In this document: piece by piece, positions 17,913 to 27,044 of the stretch
How positions within the stretch are numbered: position 1 is the stretch's first letter
How the letters are laid out: every line of letters begins with the position of its first letter
NCBI GenBank assembly: GCA_019744815.1
Contig: JAIEUA010000006.1
Coordinates: 62,001-126,000 of the forward strand
Direction: 5' to 3'
DNA from: Phycisphaerales bacterium
Lineage (GTDB): Bacteria > Planctomycetota > Phycisphaerae > Phycisphaerales > UBA1924
Length of the DNA stretch: 64,000 nucleotides
The notes under the pieces: model-generated
What the model saw: only the letters and a program-made list of their open reading frames with translations
Database searches by the model: none
What the model was told of the DNA's origin: nothing
Program-made: the position numbers and the translations under genes

Positions 17913-20579
17913 GTGCTCAGAACTCGACTCGACCAAACCTCGCTCGCCGCACTCGCGCTCGTTGCCGGCCTGGCGGCTCCGCTCTCGCTGGCTCCCGTCG
18001 CATCGGCCCAGGACGCGCCGCGCCCCGAGACCCGCCCCGTCCCCGCCGAGGCCAAGCCCGAGCGTCCCGTCGGCGCCCCGCCCACCGACGGCCCCATGCC
18101 CCGCGAGGAGCCCAAGCCCCAGCCCGGTGATCAGGTCGCGATCTTCGAGGGCCGCCCCATCCGCGAGGTGCGGCTGGTGAAGCCCATCAAGCCCGCCGCC
18201 GACGCCCCCGAGGGCACGCCCACCACTTACGAGCCCATCGATCCCGACACCGACAAGCTGGTGCGCAACCAGCTCCGTCTTCGCGAGGGTGCGGCGTACG
18301 AGCAGGACGTGGTGAGCGCCGACATCACCCGCCTCAACCGCATCGGCCGCTTCAAGCAGGTCGAGAGCCGCGTCCAGTCCTTCGACGACGGGACGATCGC
18401 GCTCGTGTACGTGCTGCAGCTCCAGCCCATCGTGCAGGACGTGCAGTCGGTCGGCAACCGGCGCTTCAGCGACCAGCAGATCAACAAGGAAGTCGACATC
18501 CTGCGGGGCACGCCGGTGGACCCGCTCCAGCTCGAGCGTGCCGCCCGGCGCATCGAGGCGATGTACCGCAAGAAGGGCTATTACCTCTGCCGCGTCACCA
18601 CCGATCTCGAGGAGATCGAGAAGACCGGCATCGTGCTCTTCAAGATCCGCGAGGGCGAGCGGATGAAGGTCATGGACATCCGCTTCGAGGGCAACCGCTC
18701 CTTCGCCCCCGACGAGATCCGCACCGTCGTCAAGACCAAGACCGCCTGGCTCTTCGAGCGCGGCCCGCTCGACGACGATGTCCTCGACGACGACGTCGCC
18801 AACGTCATCAAGTTCTACAAGGACCGCGGGCACCTCGACGTGCGGGTCGACCGCATCGTCCGCCCCGCCCCCAACGGCAAGGAGGCCATCGTCTCCTTCG
18901 TCATCGACGAGGGCCCGGTCTACACCCTCCGCGAGGTCGAGACCGTTTACCTCGAGTTCTCCCGCAGCTTCCCGACCATCGAGAAGGCCAAGGCCGCGAT
19001 GGTGGCCGGCGAGAAGATGATCATCCTGGGCCCCGAGTCGCCCACCGGCAAGGACGCCAACATCCTCGTCTACCGCGAGGGCCAGATCAACAACGAGCAG
19101 GCCAAGGGCCTGATGCTCATCAAGCCCGGCGATGTCTACAGCATCGACAAGCTGGAGAAGTCGAGCAAGATCCTGACCAACGCCCTGGGCATGATGGGCT
19201 TCGTGGACGCCAAGGTCGAACGCCGCGAGCGGCGTGACACCGAGAAGCCGGTGGTCGACATCGTGCTCTTTGTCTTCCAGGGCAAGGACTTCAAGACCGG
19301 CGAGGTCATCATCCAGGGCAACGACATCACCCAGCACAAGGTGGCCCGGCGCCAGATCGAGGTCAAGCCCGACCGTCCGCTCGACACCGTCGCGATCGAG
19401 AACAGCAAGAACCGGCTGAAGAACCTCAACGTCTTCGACAACCAGCGGCTGCGCATCACCAACCAGAAGCCCACCGACGACGACCCCGAACACCGCGACG
19501 TGCTGGTCGAGGTCGCCGAGACCAACACCGGCGAGTTCAACGTCGGTGCCGCGGTCAGCAGCGACGGCGGCGTGGTCGGGCGCATCTCGGTGACGCAGCG
19601 CAACTTCGACGTTTCCGACACGCCCGACACCTTCGGCGAGCTCTTCGCCGGACGCGCCTTCCGCGGCGCGGGCCAGACGTTCACCCTCCAAGCCCTGCCC
19701 GGCGACCGCGTCCAGAGCTACTCGATCCGTCTCTCCGAGCCCTATCTCTTCGAGACCAACTACAGCGGCGCCGCCGCCTTCGCGTACAACAAGCGGGTTT
19801 ACGACGAGTACGACGAGCAGCGCCTCGGCCCGCGCTTCTCGCTGGCCCGCCGCTTCGGCACCCGCTGGACCGCCAGCGTGCCCGTCCGCTTCGAGCGCAT
19901 CACCGTCTTCAACGTCCCGCCCGACTCGGCGGTGGACATCGTCAACAGCGCCGGCACCAACAACGCCGTCGGCGTCGGCCTCGAGCTCACCCGCAACACC
20001 TTCGACAACCCCGTCTCGCCCACCACCGGCACCAAGCTCAGCCTCGGCGGCGAGCAGGTCATGGGCAGCAAGTCCTACAACATCTTCAAGCTCGAGCACC
20101 AGATCTACATCCCCATCCGCGAGGACTACCTCGGCCGCAAGACCACCCTCAGCTTCCGCACCCGCGCGTACTACATCCCCCAGAACAAAGACGAGGTCCC
20201 CGTCTACGACCGCTTCTACCTCGGCGGCGGCGACCTCCGCGGCTTCGGCTACCGCACCGTCTCCCCACGCTCCGTCCGCGCCGACAACGGCCAGCCCTCC
20301 AACCAGCCCGTCGGCGGCACCTGGCTCTTCGCCTTCACCCCCGAGGTCAAGGTCCCCATCTTCGACGAGCTGCTCTCGATCGTCTTCTTCCTCGACACCG
20401 GCACCGTTCTCAACAAGCCCGGCCTCCAGGACTACCGCGTCGCCGTCGGCACCGGTCTTCGCGTCAACATCCCCGCCCTCTCCGGCGCCCCCCTCGCGTT
20501 CGACTTCGGCATCCCGCTCAAGAAAGAGCCCGACGACCGCAAGCGCATCTTCACCTTCAGCATCGACGTGCCGTTCTGA
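17913..20579 (+). CDS. bamA: Outer membrane protein assembly factor, BamA family (POTRA plus beta-barrel)
   Basis: Repeated POTRA domains (IVQDVQSVGNRRFSDQQI; VMDIRFEGNRSFAPDEIR), barrel end FYLGGGDLRGFGYRTVSPR and terminal FTFSIDVPF. GTG start before LRTRLDQTSLAALALVAGL is inferred. Confidence 0.88.
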   Translation: MLRTRLDQTSLAALALVAGLAAPLSLAPVASAQDAPRPETRPVPAEAKPERPVGAPPTDGPMPREEPKPQPGDQVAIFEGRPIREVRLVKPIKPAADAPEGTPTTYEPIDPDTDKLVRNQLRLREGAAYEQDVVSADITRLNRIGRFKQVESRVQSFDDGTIALVYVLQLQPIVQDVQSVGNRRFSDQQINKEVDILRGTPVDPLQLERAARRIEAMYRKKGYYLCRVTTDLEEIEKTGIVLFKIREGERMKVMDIRFEGNRSFAPDEIRTVVKTKTAWLFERGPLDDDVLDDDVANVIKFYKDRGHLDVRVDRIVRPAPNGKEAIVSFVIDEGPVYTLREVETVYLEFSRSFPTIEKAKAAMVAGEKMIILGPESPTGKDANILVYREGQINNEQAKGLMLIKPGDVYSIDKLEKSSKILTNALGMMGFVDAKVERRERRDTEKPVVDIVLFVFQGKDFKTGEVIIQGNDITQHKVARRQIEVKPDRPLDTVAIENSKNRLKNLNVFDNQRLRITNQKPTDDDPEHRDVLVEVAETNTGEFNVGAAVSSDGGVVGRISVTQRNFDVSDTPDTFGELFAGRAFRGAGQTFTLQALPGDRVQSYSIRLSEPYLFETNYSGAAAFAYNKRVYDEYDEQRLGPRFSLARRFGTRWTASVPVRFERITVFNVPPDSAVDIVNSAGTNNAVGVGLELTRNTFDNPVSPTTGTKLSLGGEQVMGSKSYNIFKLEHQIYIPIREDYLGRKTTLSFRTRAYYIPQNKDEVPVYDRFYLGGGDLRGFGYRTVSPRSVRADNGQPSNQPVGGTWLFAFTPEVKVPIFDELLSIVFFLDTGTVLNKPGLQDYRVAVGTGLRVNIPALSGAPLAFDFGIPLKKEPDDRKRIFTFSIDVPF

Positions 20580-20652
20580 TCGTCGGGACCGAGCGTCCCC
20601 AGCCTCCTTCGCCTTGCGCCGCGGGGCTTGACAAGCGTGCGATGATCGCCTC

Positions 20653-21618
20653 GTGATGCAGACAAGCCGGAACCGATTCCGGGCGGGGCGAGCCTTCACG
20701 CTGATCGAGCTGCTGGTGGCGATCGCCGTCATCGCGATCCTGATCTCGCTGCTGGTGCCCGGCCTCAAGATGGCGAGGAAGCGGGCCTGGGAACTCAAGT
20801 GCCAGGCCAACCTCAAGCAGCAGATCACCGCCTGGCACGCGTACATCAACGACTTCAAGGTCTTCCCCGTCCCGCGGTCGGAGGAGATCGCGAAGTGGCT
20901 GCGTCCAGGCCAGGCTCGCCCGCCGGGAGCGCCTCAGGCGCTCGACTCCAGCGTGCTCTGGTCGCACGGCGGCGTCCACTGGTACGGGAGAAACGCCACG
21001 GGCGGATACAACGTCCCGCTCGTGCTGGCCGACGCGGAGCGACCGGTGAATGTCTACATCGCCGGCACCCGCGCGATCGAGGCACCGTCGCCCACCTTTG
21101 AGTGCCCGTTCGACAACGGGTCCAAAGACACCGTGACCAACTCGCCCAACGTGTGGGTCAACGTCGGACCGTCCAAGGACCGCAAGCCCGGCGGCGCCCG
21201 CGGCACACGCATGTACGACCAGCTCGGCACCAGCTACGAGGCCAACGACTGGATGTACTGCAAGCCCGGATCGTTCTATGGCACGGGCGATCCGCTGGAC
21301 GAGAAGAAGAGCAACTTCGCCTGGTGGCTCGGCCCCCAGCACATGGTCACGACGCCCTCGCGTTTCGTCACCCTGGGCGACTCCGGCCCCTTCGCCGCGG
21401 GTCGGTACTCGACCGACTACATCAACCAGAATCCCACCCGCCACGGCTGGTGGCACGGCATCCAGATCGGCACGCTGGCCTTCTTCGACGGCTCGGTCCG
21501 CCGCACCCCGATGGGGGACGTCACCACCAAGGACTACTCGTTCTATATGGATGAGACCAAGCACGTCGGGACCGACGCCCGCGGGTACGGGCCCTACCGC
21601 ATGATCCGGCGGCAATAA
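20653..21618 (+). CDS. Prepilin-type N-terminal cleavage/methylation domain protein
   Basis: RAFTLIELLVAIAVIAILISLLVPGLKMARKRA pseudopilin signal; internal LAFFDGSVR. Confidence 0.85.
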   Translation: MMQTSRNRFRAGRAFTLIELLVAIAVIAILISLLVPGLKMARKRAWELKCQANLKQQITAWHAYINDFKVFPVPRSEEIAKWLRPGQARPPGAPQALDSSVLWSHGGVHWYGRNATGGYNVPLVLADAERPVNVYIAGTRAIEAPSPTFECPFDNGSKDTVTNSPNVWVNVGPSKDRKPGGARGTRMYDQLGTSYEANDWMYCKPGSFYGTGDPLDEKKSNFAWWLGPQHMVTTPSRFVTLGDSGPFAAGRYSTDYINQNPTRHGWWHGIQIGTLAFFDGSVRRTPMGDVTTKDYSFYMDETKHVGTDARGYGPYRMIRRQ

Positions 21619-21638
21619 CCGTCCAGGCCCCTGCACCG

Positions 21639-21696
21639 AGCCCCGCCAAGAGCCCCGCCAAGAGTCCCGCGAAGAGCCCCGAGCGTGAGCGAGCGG
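21639..21696. repeat. 12-bp tandem repeat (AGCCCCGCCAAG x3) leading into an R3 motif
   Basis: agccccgccaag agccccgccaag agtcccgcgaag then GAGCCCCGAGCGTGAGCGAG. Confidence 0.7.
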
Positions 21697-21946
21697 GTCG
21701 TGCGGTGCCACGAAGCCCGTGCGTTTCTCTCCAACACCGATTCCGAAACCGGATAAACCGCGCGGGTTGGTCAGGTTCGCTGGACCGGGGTTCGAGATCG
21801 TCCGATCCCCGATCCGTCGCCGTGGATTCGGCGGCGATGTTTGTTCTCGGACGTGAAAGGGAGACAGCGGCGTCGGAAGCGGGTCGTCCACGGGTGTGGG
21901 CGCTCGGTGGATTATCTGGGTTTTTCGGCCTGTGCAAGAAAAGGCA

Positions 21947-21975
21947 TTGACAGGGGTTATGCGGGGATGTATCTT
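21947..21975 (+). promoter_or_regulatory. Sigma-70-like promoter
   Basis: TTGACA (21947-21952), 17-nt spacer, TATCTT (21970-21975), upstream of the 22171 gene. Confidence 0.65.
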
Positions 21976-22037
21976 GAACACGGACGCAATCTCGTGAGGG
22001 GATTCACAGGGAGATCTTTTGGAGATTCCGAGTCGTT

Positions 22038-22093
22038 GATGTGAAAGCCGTTGGGTGACACGAGGCGGTCGTGTCGCTGTCGGCCTTCACATC
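22038..22093 (+). promoter_or_regulatory. 5' leader hairpin of the 22171 gene
   Basis: GATGTGAAAGCCG pairs with CGGCCTTCACATC (one mismatch) and encloses GACACGA/TCGTGTC. Confidence 0.55.
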
Positions 22094-22170
22094 CGCGCGA
22101 ATCAACCGGCGAGGTTGTGTCAGTGAAAATGGTCCAGTCTGTTTGCGCAAACTTTATTGGAGGTGTCTCA

Positions 22171-24408
22171 ATGGATCGGAAGAAGCTTGCTCTCGTTCTC
22201 ATGGGTGCTGCCGGTGCGACGTTCTCCGTCGCTCAGGCCAGCGATGTCGACACGACGGTCAGCATGGGCGCCCGCAAGGTGCTCATCGACCGCAAGGATG
22301 AGGCTCATCGTCTGAACAGCCAGCAGGGCACGTTCGGCGATCGCGCGACGATCAACGTCGTCGTCTACAACAACTCGTCCAACTCGTTCCTGTACTTCGG
22401 TGCGACGCTCGGCGTCTGCTCGCACATCCTCGATGACATCAGCTTTGCCGGCGGCCCCTACGGCCCGTCCTTCGCCGGCCCCCGCACCCTCACCGGTATG
22501 GAGTACAGCTATGGCCTCACCGGCGGCACCGCCAGCTGGGACCAGCGGTTCTCCTTCTACCGCCCCAGCGACGTGAACTTCGCCGGCTTCAGCGGCGACG
22601 GCTCGGGCATGATCAACCCCAGCGCGACCCCCTACTACACCCTCACCATCACGGGCTTTGACACCAACATCTGCCCCGGCTTCGTGACCCGCTCGGGCTT
22701 CTTCCTCCTGCCCAGCGCCGTCAACGTCCCCACGGGCGACAGCGCCCTCGTGCTGCAGACCGCGTTCGTGGAGCCCGGCACCCCCGGCACCGCGCCGCTG
22801 ACCAGCACCAACCTCTTCCAGACCAACCTCACCACCAGCCGCGTGGTGTTCTTCTTCGGCACCAACAGCAACGCTGCGTTCTCCGCCGCTCCGTCTGGTC
22901 CGCAGACCGAGGCGTTCTTGACCACGGCTCAGGCTGGCGGCAACCCCGCTTCGCCCGGCTACACCCACCCGCAGTACGGCCGCGACCGTAACTTCAGCGC
23001 GACCTTCACCGGTCAGTCGCTCGTGAACAGCGCCGCCGGCGCCCCGTTCCCGAACCAGAACGAGCGCATGTACATCTCCAACCTCCGGCAGACGAGCTAC
23101 GTCTTCGGTCTCATCGGCGAGGTCGAGGCTCCGGCCCCGATCCCGGCCCAGAGCCTGAACGTCGCCGGCTCGCTGCCCGACGGCATCAACCAGATCGCCG
23201 GCACCCTGACCCCGGCCAACCCCTTCAAGTGGTACAAGTTCAATATCCCCACGGATATCAACTACGCCAACACGAAGTTCCTGGACATCGACACCGAGGG
23301 TTCCGCTTCGCCGGTCGCCTTCGCGATCTACACCCCCGACTCGGCCGTGTTTGACTTCGGCGAGAGCCGCGGCTCGGGCCCCGACGCTCCTCCGAGCACC
23401 AACGACGCCAACGCCTTCCAGATCTCCTACGGCGTCGCCCGTCGCCCCGGCTTCGGCAACGGCGAGCAGTACAGCGGCCAGGAGGGCACCCTCCCCGCCG
23501 GCGAGTACTACCTGATCGTCGCTCCGGCTGGCTCGGGCTTCGGTGACGGCTGGGCGACCAACGCCTCCACCGCCGCCAACATCGCCTACAGCCTCAACTT
23601 CAACGGCAACCCCGGCTCTCTCGCCGCTGGTCCGGCCGTCTCCCCGGCGCTTCCCGCCGGCGGCGACCTGGGCATCCTGCTCGGCGGCCCGCAGGTCGCC
23701 ACGGGTCTGGCTGTCCGCGCTCGCGGCGTGGGCTGGGTCCGCTTCGGTCTCACCAACCCGATCCCCACGATCGGCGCGGTCGACCAGCGTGACGGTTCCA
23801 CCCCGCTGAGCGATGTCGAATACCTCGACATCACCCAGCCCGGCTCGTCGATCGTCGGCGAGTGGAACTTCGCCCTCTATAACTTCAACGGCCTCGCCGC
23901 CAACGGCACCAGCGTGTCGCTCGCGGGCGCCGGCTTCAACAACAACAACGGCGGCGGCGACGGTCCCTTCGGCTGCGGCGGTTCGTTCGCTCAGCTCTCC
24001 TACGGCGTGCAGGCTTCGCGCGGCTTCGCTCCGCTCGACGCCGGCCACACCACCCTGGGCCGCCCGCTCAACAACCAGAACGGCTCCTCGCTCGCCAGCG
24101 ACGAGTACTACCTGGCCATCACGATGGGCACCGCCCTCTTCGCCGGTGACCGCTGGGGCGCTCGCAGCACCCGCGGCTCGTCGCTGACCGCCTCCATCAC
24201 CATCGACAGCGACAACCGCGGCCCGTCCGTGAATTGCCCCGCTGACTTCAACGGTGACTTCGGCGTCGACGACACCGACTTCGTGATCTTCGCCAAGGCC
24301 TACAACAACCTCACCGACCTGGTGGGCGACCTGAACGCCGACACCCTCACCGAGGACGGCGACTTCTCGATCTTCGCCACCGCCTACGACACCCTCGTCT
24401 GCCCGTAA
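22171..24408 (+). CDS. Secreted protein with C-terminal dockerin-like EF-hand domain (paralog 1)
   Basis: Signal peptide MDRKKLALVLMGAAGATFSVAQA, strong SD (GGAGGTG), C-terminal NCPADFNGDFGVDDTDFVIFAKAYN...GDLNADTLTEDGDFSIFATAYDTLVCP. Confidence 0.8.
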   Translation: MDRKKLALVLMGAAGATFSVAQASDVDTTVSMGARKVLIDRKDEAHRLNSQQGTFGDRATINVVVYNNSSNSFLYFGATLGVCSHILDDISFAGGPYGPSFAGPRTLTGMEYSYGLTGGTASWDQRFSFYRPSDVNFAGFSGDGSGMINPSATPYYTLTITGFDTNICPGFVTRSGFFLLPSAVNVPTGDSALVLQTAFVEPGTPGTAPLTSTNLFQTNLTTSRVVFFFGTNSNAAFSAAPSGPQTEAFLTTAQAGGNPASPGYTHPQYGRDRNFSATFTGQSLVNSAAGAPFPNQNERMYISNLRQTSYVFGLIGEVEAPAPIPAQSLNVAGSLPDGINQIAGTLTPANPFKWYKFNIPTDINYANTKFLDIDTEGSASPVAFAIYTPDSAVFDFGESRGSGPDAPPSTNDANAFQISYGVARRPGFGNGEQYSGQEGTLPAGEYYLIVAPAGSGFGDGWATNASTAANIAYSLNFNGNPGSLAAGPAVSPALPAGGDLGILLGGPQVATGLAVRARGVGWVRFGLTNPIPTIGAVDQRDGSTPLSDVEYLDITQPGSSIVGEWNFALYNFNGLAANGTSVSLAGAGFNNNNGGGDGPFGCGGSFAQLSYGVQASRGFAPLDAGHTTLGRPLNNQNGSSLASDEYYLAITMGTALFAGDRWGARSTRGSSLTASITIDSDNRGPSVNCPADFNGDFGVDDTDFVIFAKAYNNLTDLVGDLNADTLTEDGDFSIFATAYDTLVCP

Positions 24409-24469
24409 GGTTCTCTCACGGTCAGCGACGGATCGGGGCGACCTGATCCGTGTCTGAAGCAAGCTTCCG

Positions 24470-24504
24470 AAGGGGCCCCTGAAAGGGGGCCCCTTTTCTT
24501 TTCA
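24470..24504 (+). terminator. Rho-independent terminator
   Basis: AAGGGGCCCCTgaaAGGGGGCCCCTTTTCTTTT. Confidence 0.85.
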
Positions 24505-24671
24505 GGACTCCTCGCGTCCCCCGGCCGCCCGCTTTCTTCTCGGCCCTCAGGCCGCTCGGTTCGCCGACAAGTTTGTGCGAATACGCGGCATCACTCTTGT
24601 CTTTTGCCTCCCTTCATGAAAGAATGCCCATCAAGAGTTTCCGCCCCGCCGGGCGAGAGAGAGGTACCGTG

Positions 24672-26426
24672 ATGATGTCACGTCGATGTGTCGTTGCCGC
24701 CCCCGCCGCTCTGGTGCTCTGCCTCGTGGCCGGCACCGCGTTCGCCGATCCGTACGACCCGCCCGCGAACTACTACAACGCCGCCACCGGCACCGGCACC
24801 ACGCTCAAGGCCAATCTGCGCACGCTGCTGGGCGTCGGCTTCCTGAGCCGCTCGTACGGCGACTCCCGCTTCGCGCTGCCGGTCATCGACCGCGATCCCA
24901 ACAACGCGAACAACGTCATCCTCGTGTACAACGCTCAGTCGGTGCCCGGCACTTGGGACGCGGGCATCACCTGGAACCGTGAGCACACCTGGCCCCAGTC
25001 CTACGGCAACACCGCGACCTCGGCGCCGCAGTACTCCGACCTCCACATGCTCCGGCCCTGCAACCCGAGCATCAACAGCAGCCGCGGCAACGATCCGTAC
25101 GGCGAGGGATCGCCCAGCACGTTCTGGGATCCCACCATGGCGGGTTCGACGATCCAGTACCGCGGCGAGATGGCCCGCGCGATGTTCTACGCAGCCACCC
25201 GCTACGGCGACGCCAGCGGCTCGATCACCACCGGGAACTTCCTGCTCACCGATTCGGGCTGGGGCACGGGCATCAGCAAGATGGGCAAGTTGAGCGACCT
25301 GCTCAAGTGGCACTTCGAAAACCCGGTCGATGACCGCGAGCGGCTCCGCAACCAGCGCGTCTACTCGCAGGCCTTGAACCCCACGTACTACCAGAACAAC
25401 CGCAACGCCTACGTCGATCGCCCCGAGTTCGTCTGGGCGATCTGGGGCACGCAGCCCAACAACTCGACGCTCTACGTCGGCGGCTCGGCGGCGAGCGACG
25501 GCTCGAGCTCGCAGAACGTGGTCTTTGGCCCGGTGATCACCGGCGCTCCGGCCTTCGGCACGCAGAACGTCACCCTCAACAAGAGCGGCTTCACGCCGAC
25601 CACCTACGACGTGACCGTGACCGGCGCGGCGACCTCGAGCTTCAGCGGGCCCCGCAAGGCCTTCGCCTACAACCCGCAGTTCCGCACGCTCGCGGTCGGT
25701 GTGACCACGAGCGGCGTCGGCTCGTACAGCGGCACGATCACGGTCGACAACACCGATCTGACCACGCAGGGCCCGGGCTTCGGCGCCGCGGATGCGAACG
25801 ACACGATCAATGTGACCGGGACGATCCTGGATCACGCCTCGCCGTCGCTGGCGGCGGGCTCGGCGGTGCTGAATCAGACGATCGACTTTGGAACCGTGAG
25901 CCGCAACACCGGCACGTACACGCTGTCGGCGAACGTCTACAACCGAGCCGTGACCTTCCCGCCGTCGCTGACGTGCGGGCTGGACGCGGACTCGATCGGC
26001 GTGGCGGCGACGCCCTTGAGCTCGACGTCGGTGATCTCGACGACGCTGGCGCCGACGCTGAACATCGCGGCGGGCTCGTCGCTGTCCGGCCAGGTGGCGT
26101 TCGACAGCACGCAGGCGGCGGGCACGTACCAGGTGGTTTACACCATCGCGACCAGCGATCAGGATCTGCCCGGCGCGATCGCGCGGCCGTCGCTGACGCT
26201 CACGGTGCTGGGGACGATCCAGGCTTCCTGCCCCGGCGACCTGAACGGCGACACGCTGGTGGATGACTCGGACTTTGTGATCTTCGCCGAGGCGTACCAG
26301 ATCCTGGACTGCGCCGATCCGGCGATGCCCGCGGGCTGCCCGTCGGATCTGAACGCCGACCTGATCGTGGACGACAGCGACTTTGTGCTGTTCGCGGCGG
26401 CGTACGAGGCCTTGCTGTGCCCGTGA
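24672..26426 (+). CDS. Endonuclease I family nuclease with dockerin-like C-terminus
   Basis: WNREHTWPQSYGN, YSDLHMLRPCNPSINSSRGNDPYG, YRGEMARAMFYAATRYG; C-terminal CPGDLNGDTLVDDSDFVIFAEAYQ and CPSDLNADLIVDDSDFVLFAAAYEALLCP. Confidence 0.85.
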   Translation: MMSRRCVVAAPAALVLCLVAGTAFADPYDPPANYYNAATGTGTTLKANLRTLLGVGFLSRSYGDSRFALPVIDRDPNNANNVILVYNAQSVPGTWDAGITWNREHTWPQSYGNTATSAPQYSDLHMLRPCNPSINSSRGNDPYGEGSPSTFWDPTMAGSTIQYRGEMARAMFYAATRYGDASGSITTGNFLLTDSGWGTGISKMGKLSDLLKWHFENPVDDRERLRNQRVYSQALNPTYYQNNRNAYVDRPEFVWAIWGTQPNNSTLYVGGSAASDGSSSQNVVFGPVITGAPAFGTQNVTLNKSGFTPTTYDVTVTGAATSSFSGPRKAFAYNPQFRTLAVGVTTSGVGSYSGTITVDNTDLTTQGPGFGAADANDTINVTGTILDHASPSLAAGSAVLNQTIDFGTVSRNTGTYTLSANVYNRAVTFPPSLTCGLDADSIGVAATPLSSTSVISTTLAPTLNIAAGSSLSGQVAFDSTQAAGTYQVVYTIATSDQDLPGAIARPSLTLTVLGTIQASCPGDLNGDTLVDDSDFVIFAEAYQILDCADPAMPAGCPSDLNADLIVDDSDFVLFAAAYEALLCP

Positions 26427-26496
26427 GCCGACGCGGTTCTTGAGCCCATCAGGTTCCTGAGCCGACCCGAACCTTGATCAGATCCGGTTCTTGAGC

Positions 26497-26521
26497 AAGC
26501 CCCCTTCACGGGGGCTTTTTC
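26497..26521 (+). terminator. Rho-independent terminator
   Basis: AAGCCCCCttcacGGGGGCTTTTT. Confidence 0.85.
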
Positions 26522-27044
26522 ATTCCATTCGCTGAGCGGCGGGAGTGAGCCAAACGCGGGCGGGAGATCGTTCCTCATCCGGCTTGCGTGCGTCCGCTTC
26601 GCTCGGCGCCGGCCGCAAGCTGTGGCGAGGCCCGGCGTGACGAGACCCCACGGATCGTGGGGAAGGCCGCGTGTTTGCAGAAACGACTCGGCAAACACTG
26701 CCCAAGAAGTTCACGCTGTTGTTTGACATACATTTTCTAATGTTGTTCAACAATTCGTTTGTGATAGTGCAGTGGTTTTTCTCATTGCTCTTTGGAATGA
26801 CGCAACACATTTGTGCCGAATCAGATATGCTGACATGTATCACGCGACGCATGTTGTGTTTCTTTGGGCCGGGTCCGGCCCCGTCGCGGCGACATCGGCG
26901 AAGTGAAGCGACCCGAGACTCAGGCGGTCGGCGGGTCGCAGATTGTGCGCGAAGGGTGGAAGGGGCTGTGTGGCCCCGACTTTCGCACGATCGGTGCCGA
27001 GCCGTCCGGGCCTGAACCCGGCAGAGGCAGAAGGAGTGTTCGTA

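Noticed and set aside
17739-20858. 1039-aa minus-strand ORF opposite bamA
   Set aside because: Shadow ORF of high-GC codon bias: low-complexity E/D/V/A/L/G-rich translation, no domain motifs, and the sense strand has a clear BamA protein.
22168-24462. 764-aa minus-strand ORF opposite secreted paralog 1
   Set aside because: Antisense shadow; repeated opposite paralog 2 (26520-28949) simply because the sense genes are homologous.
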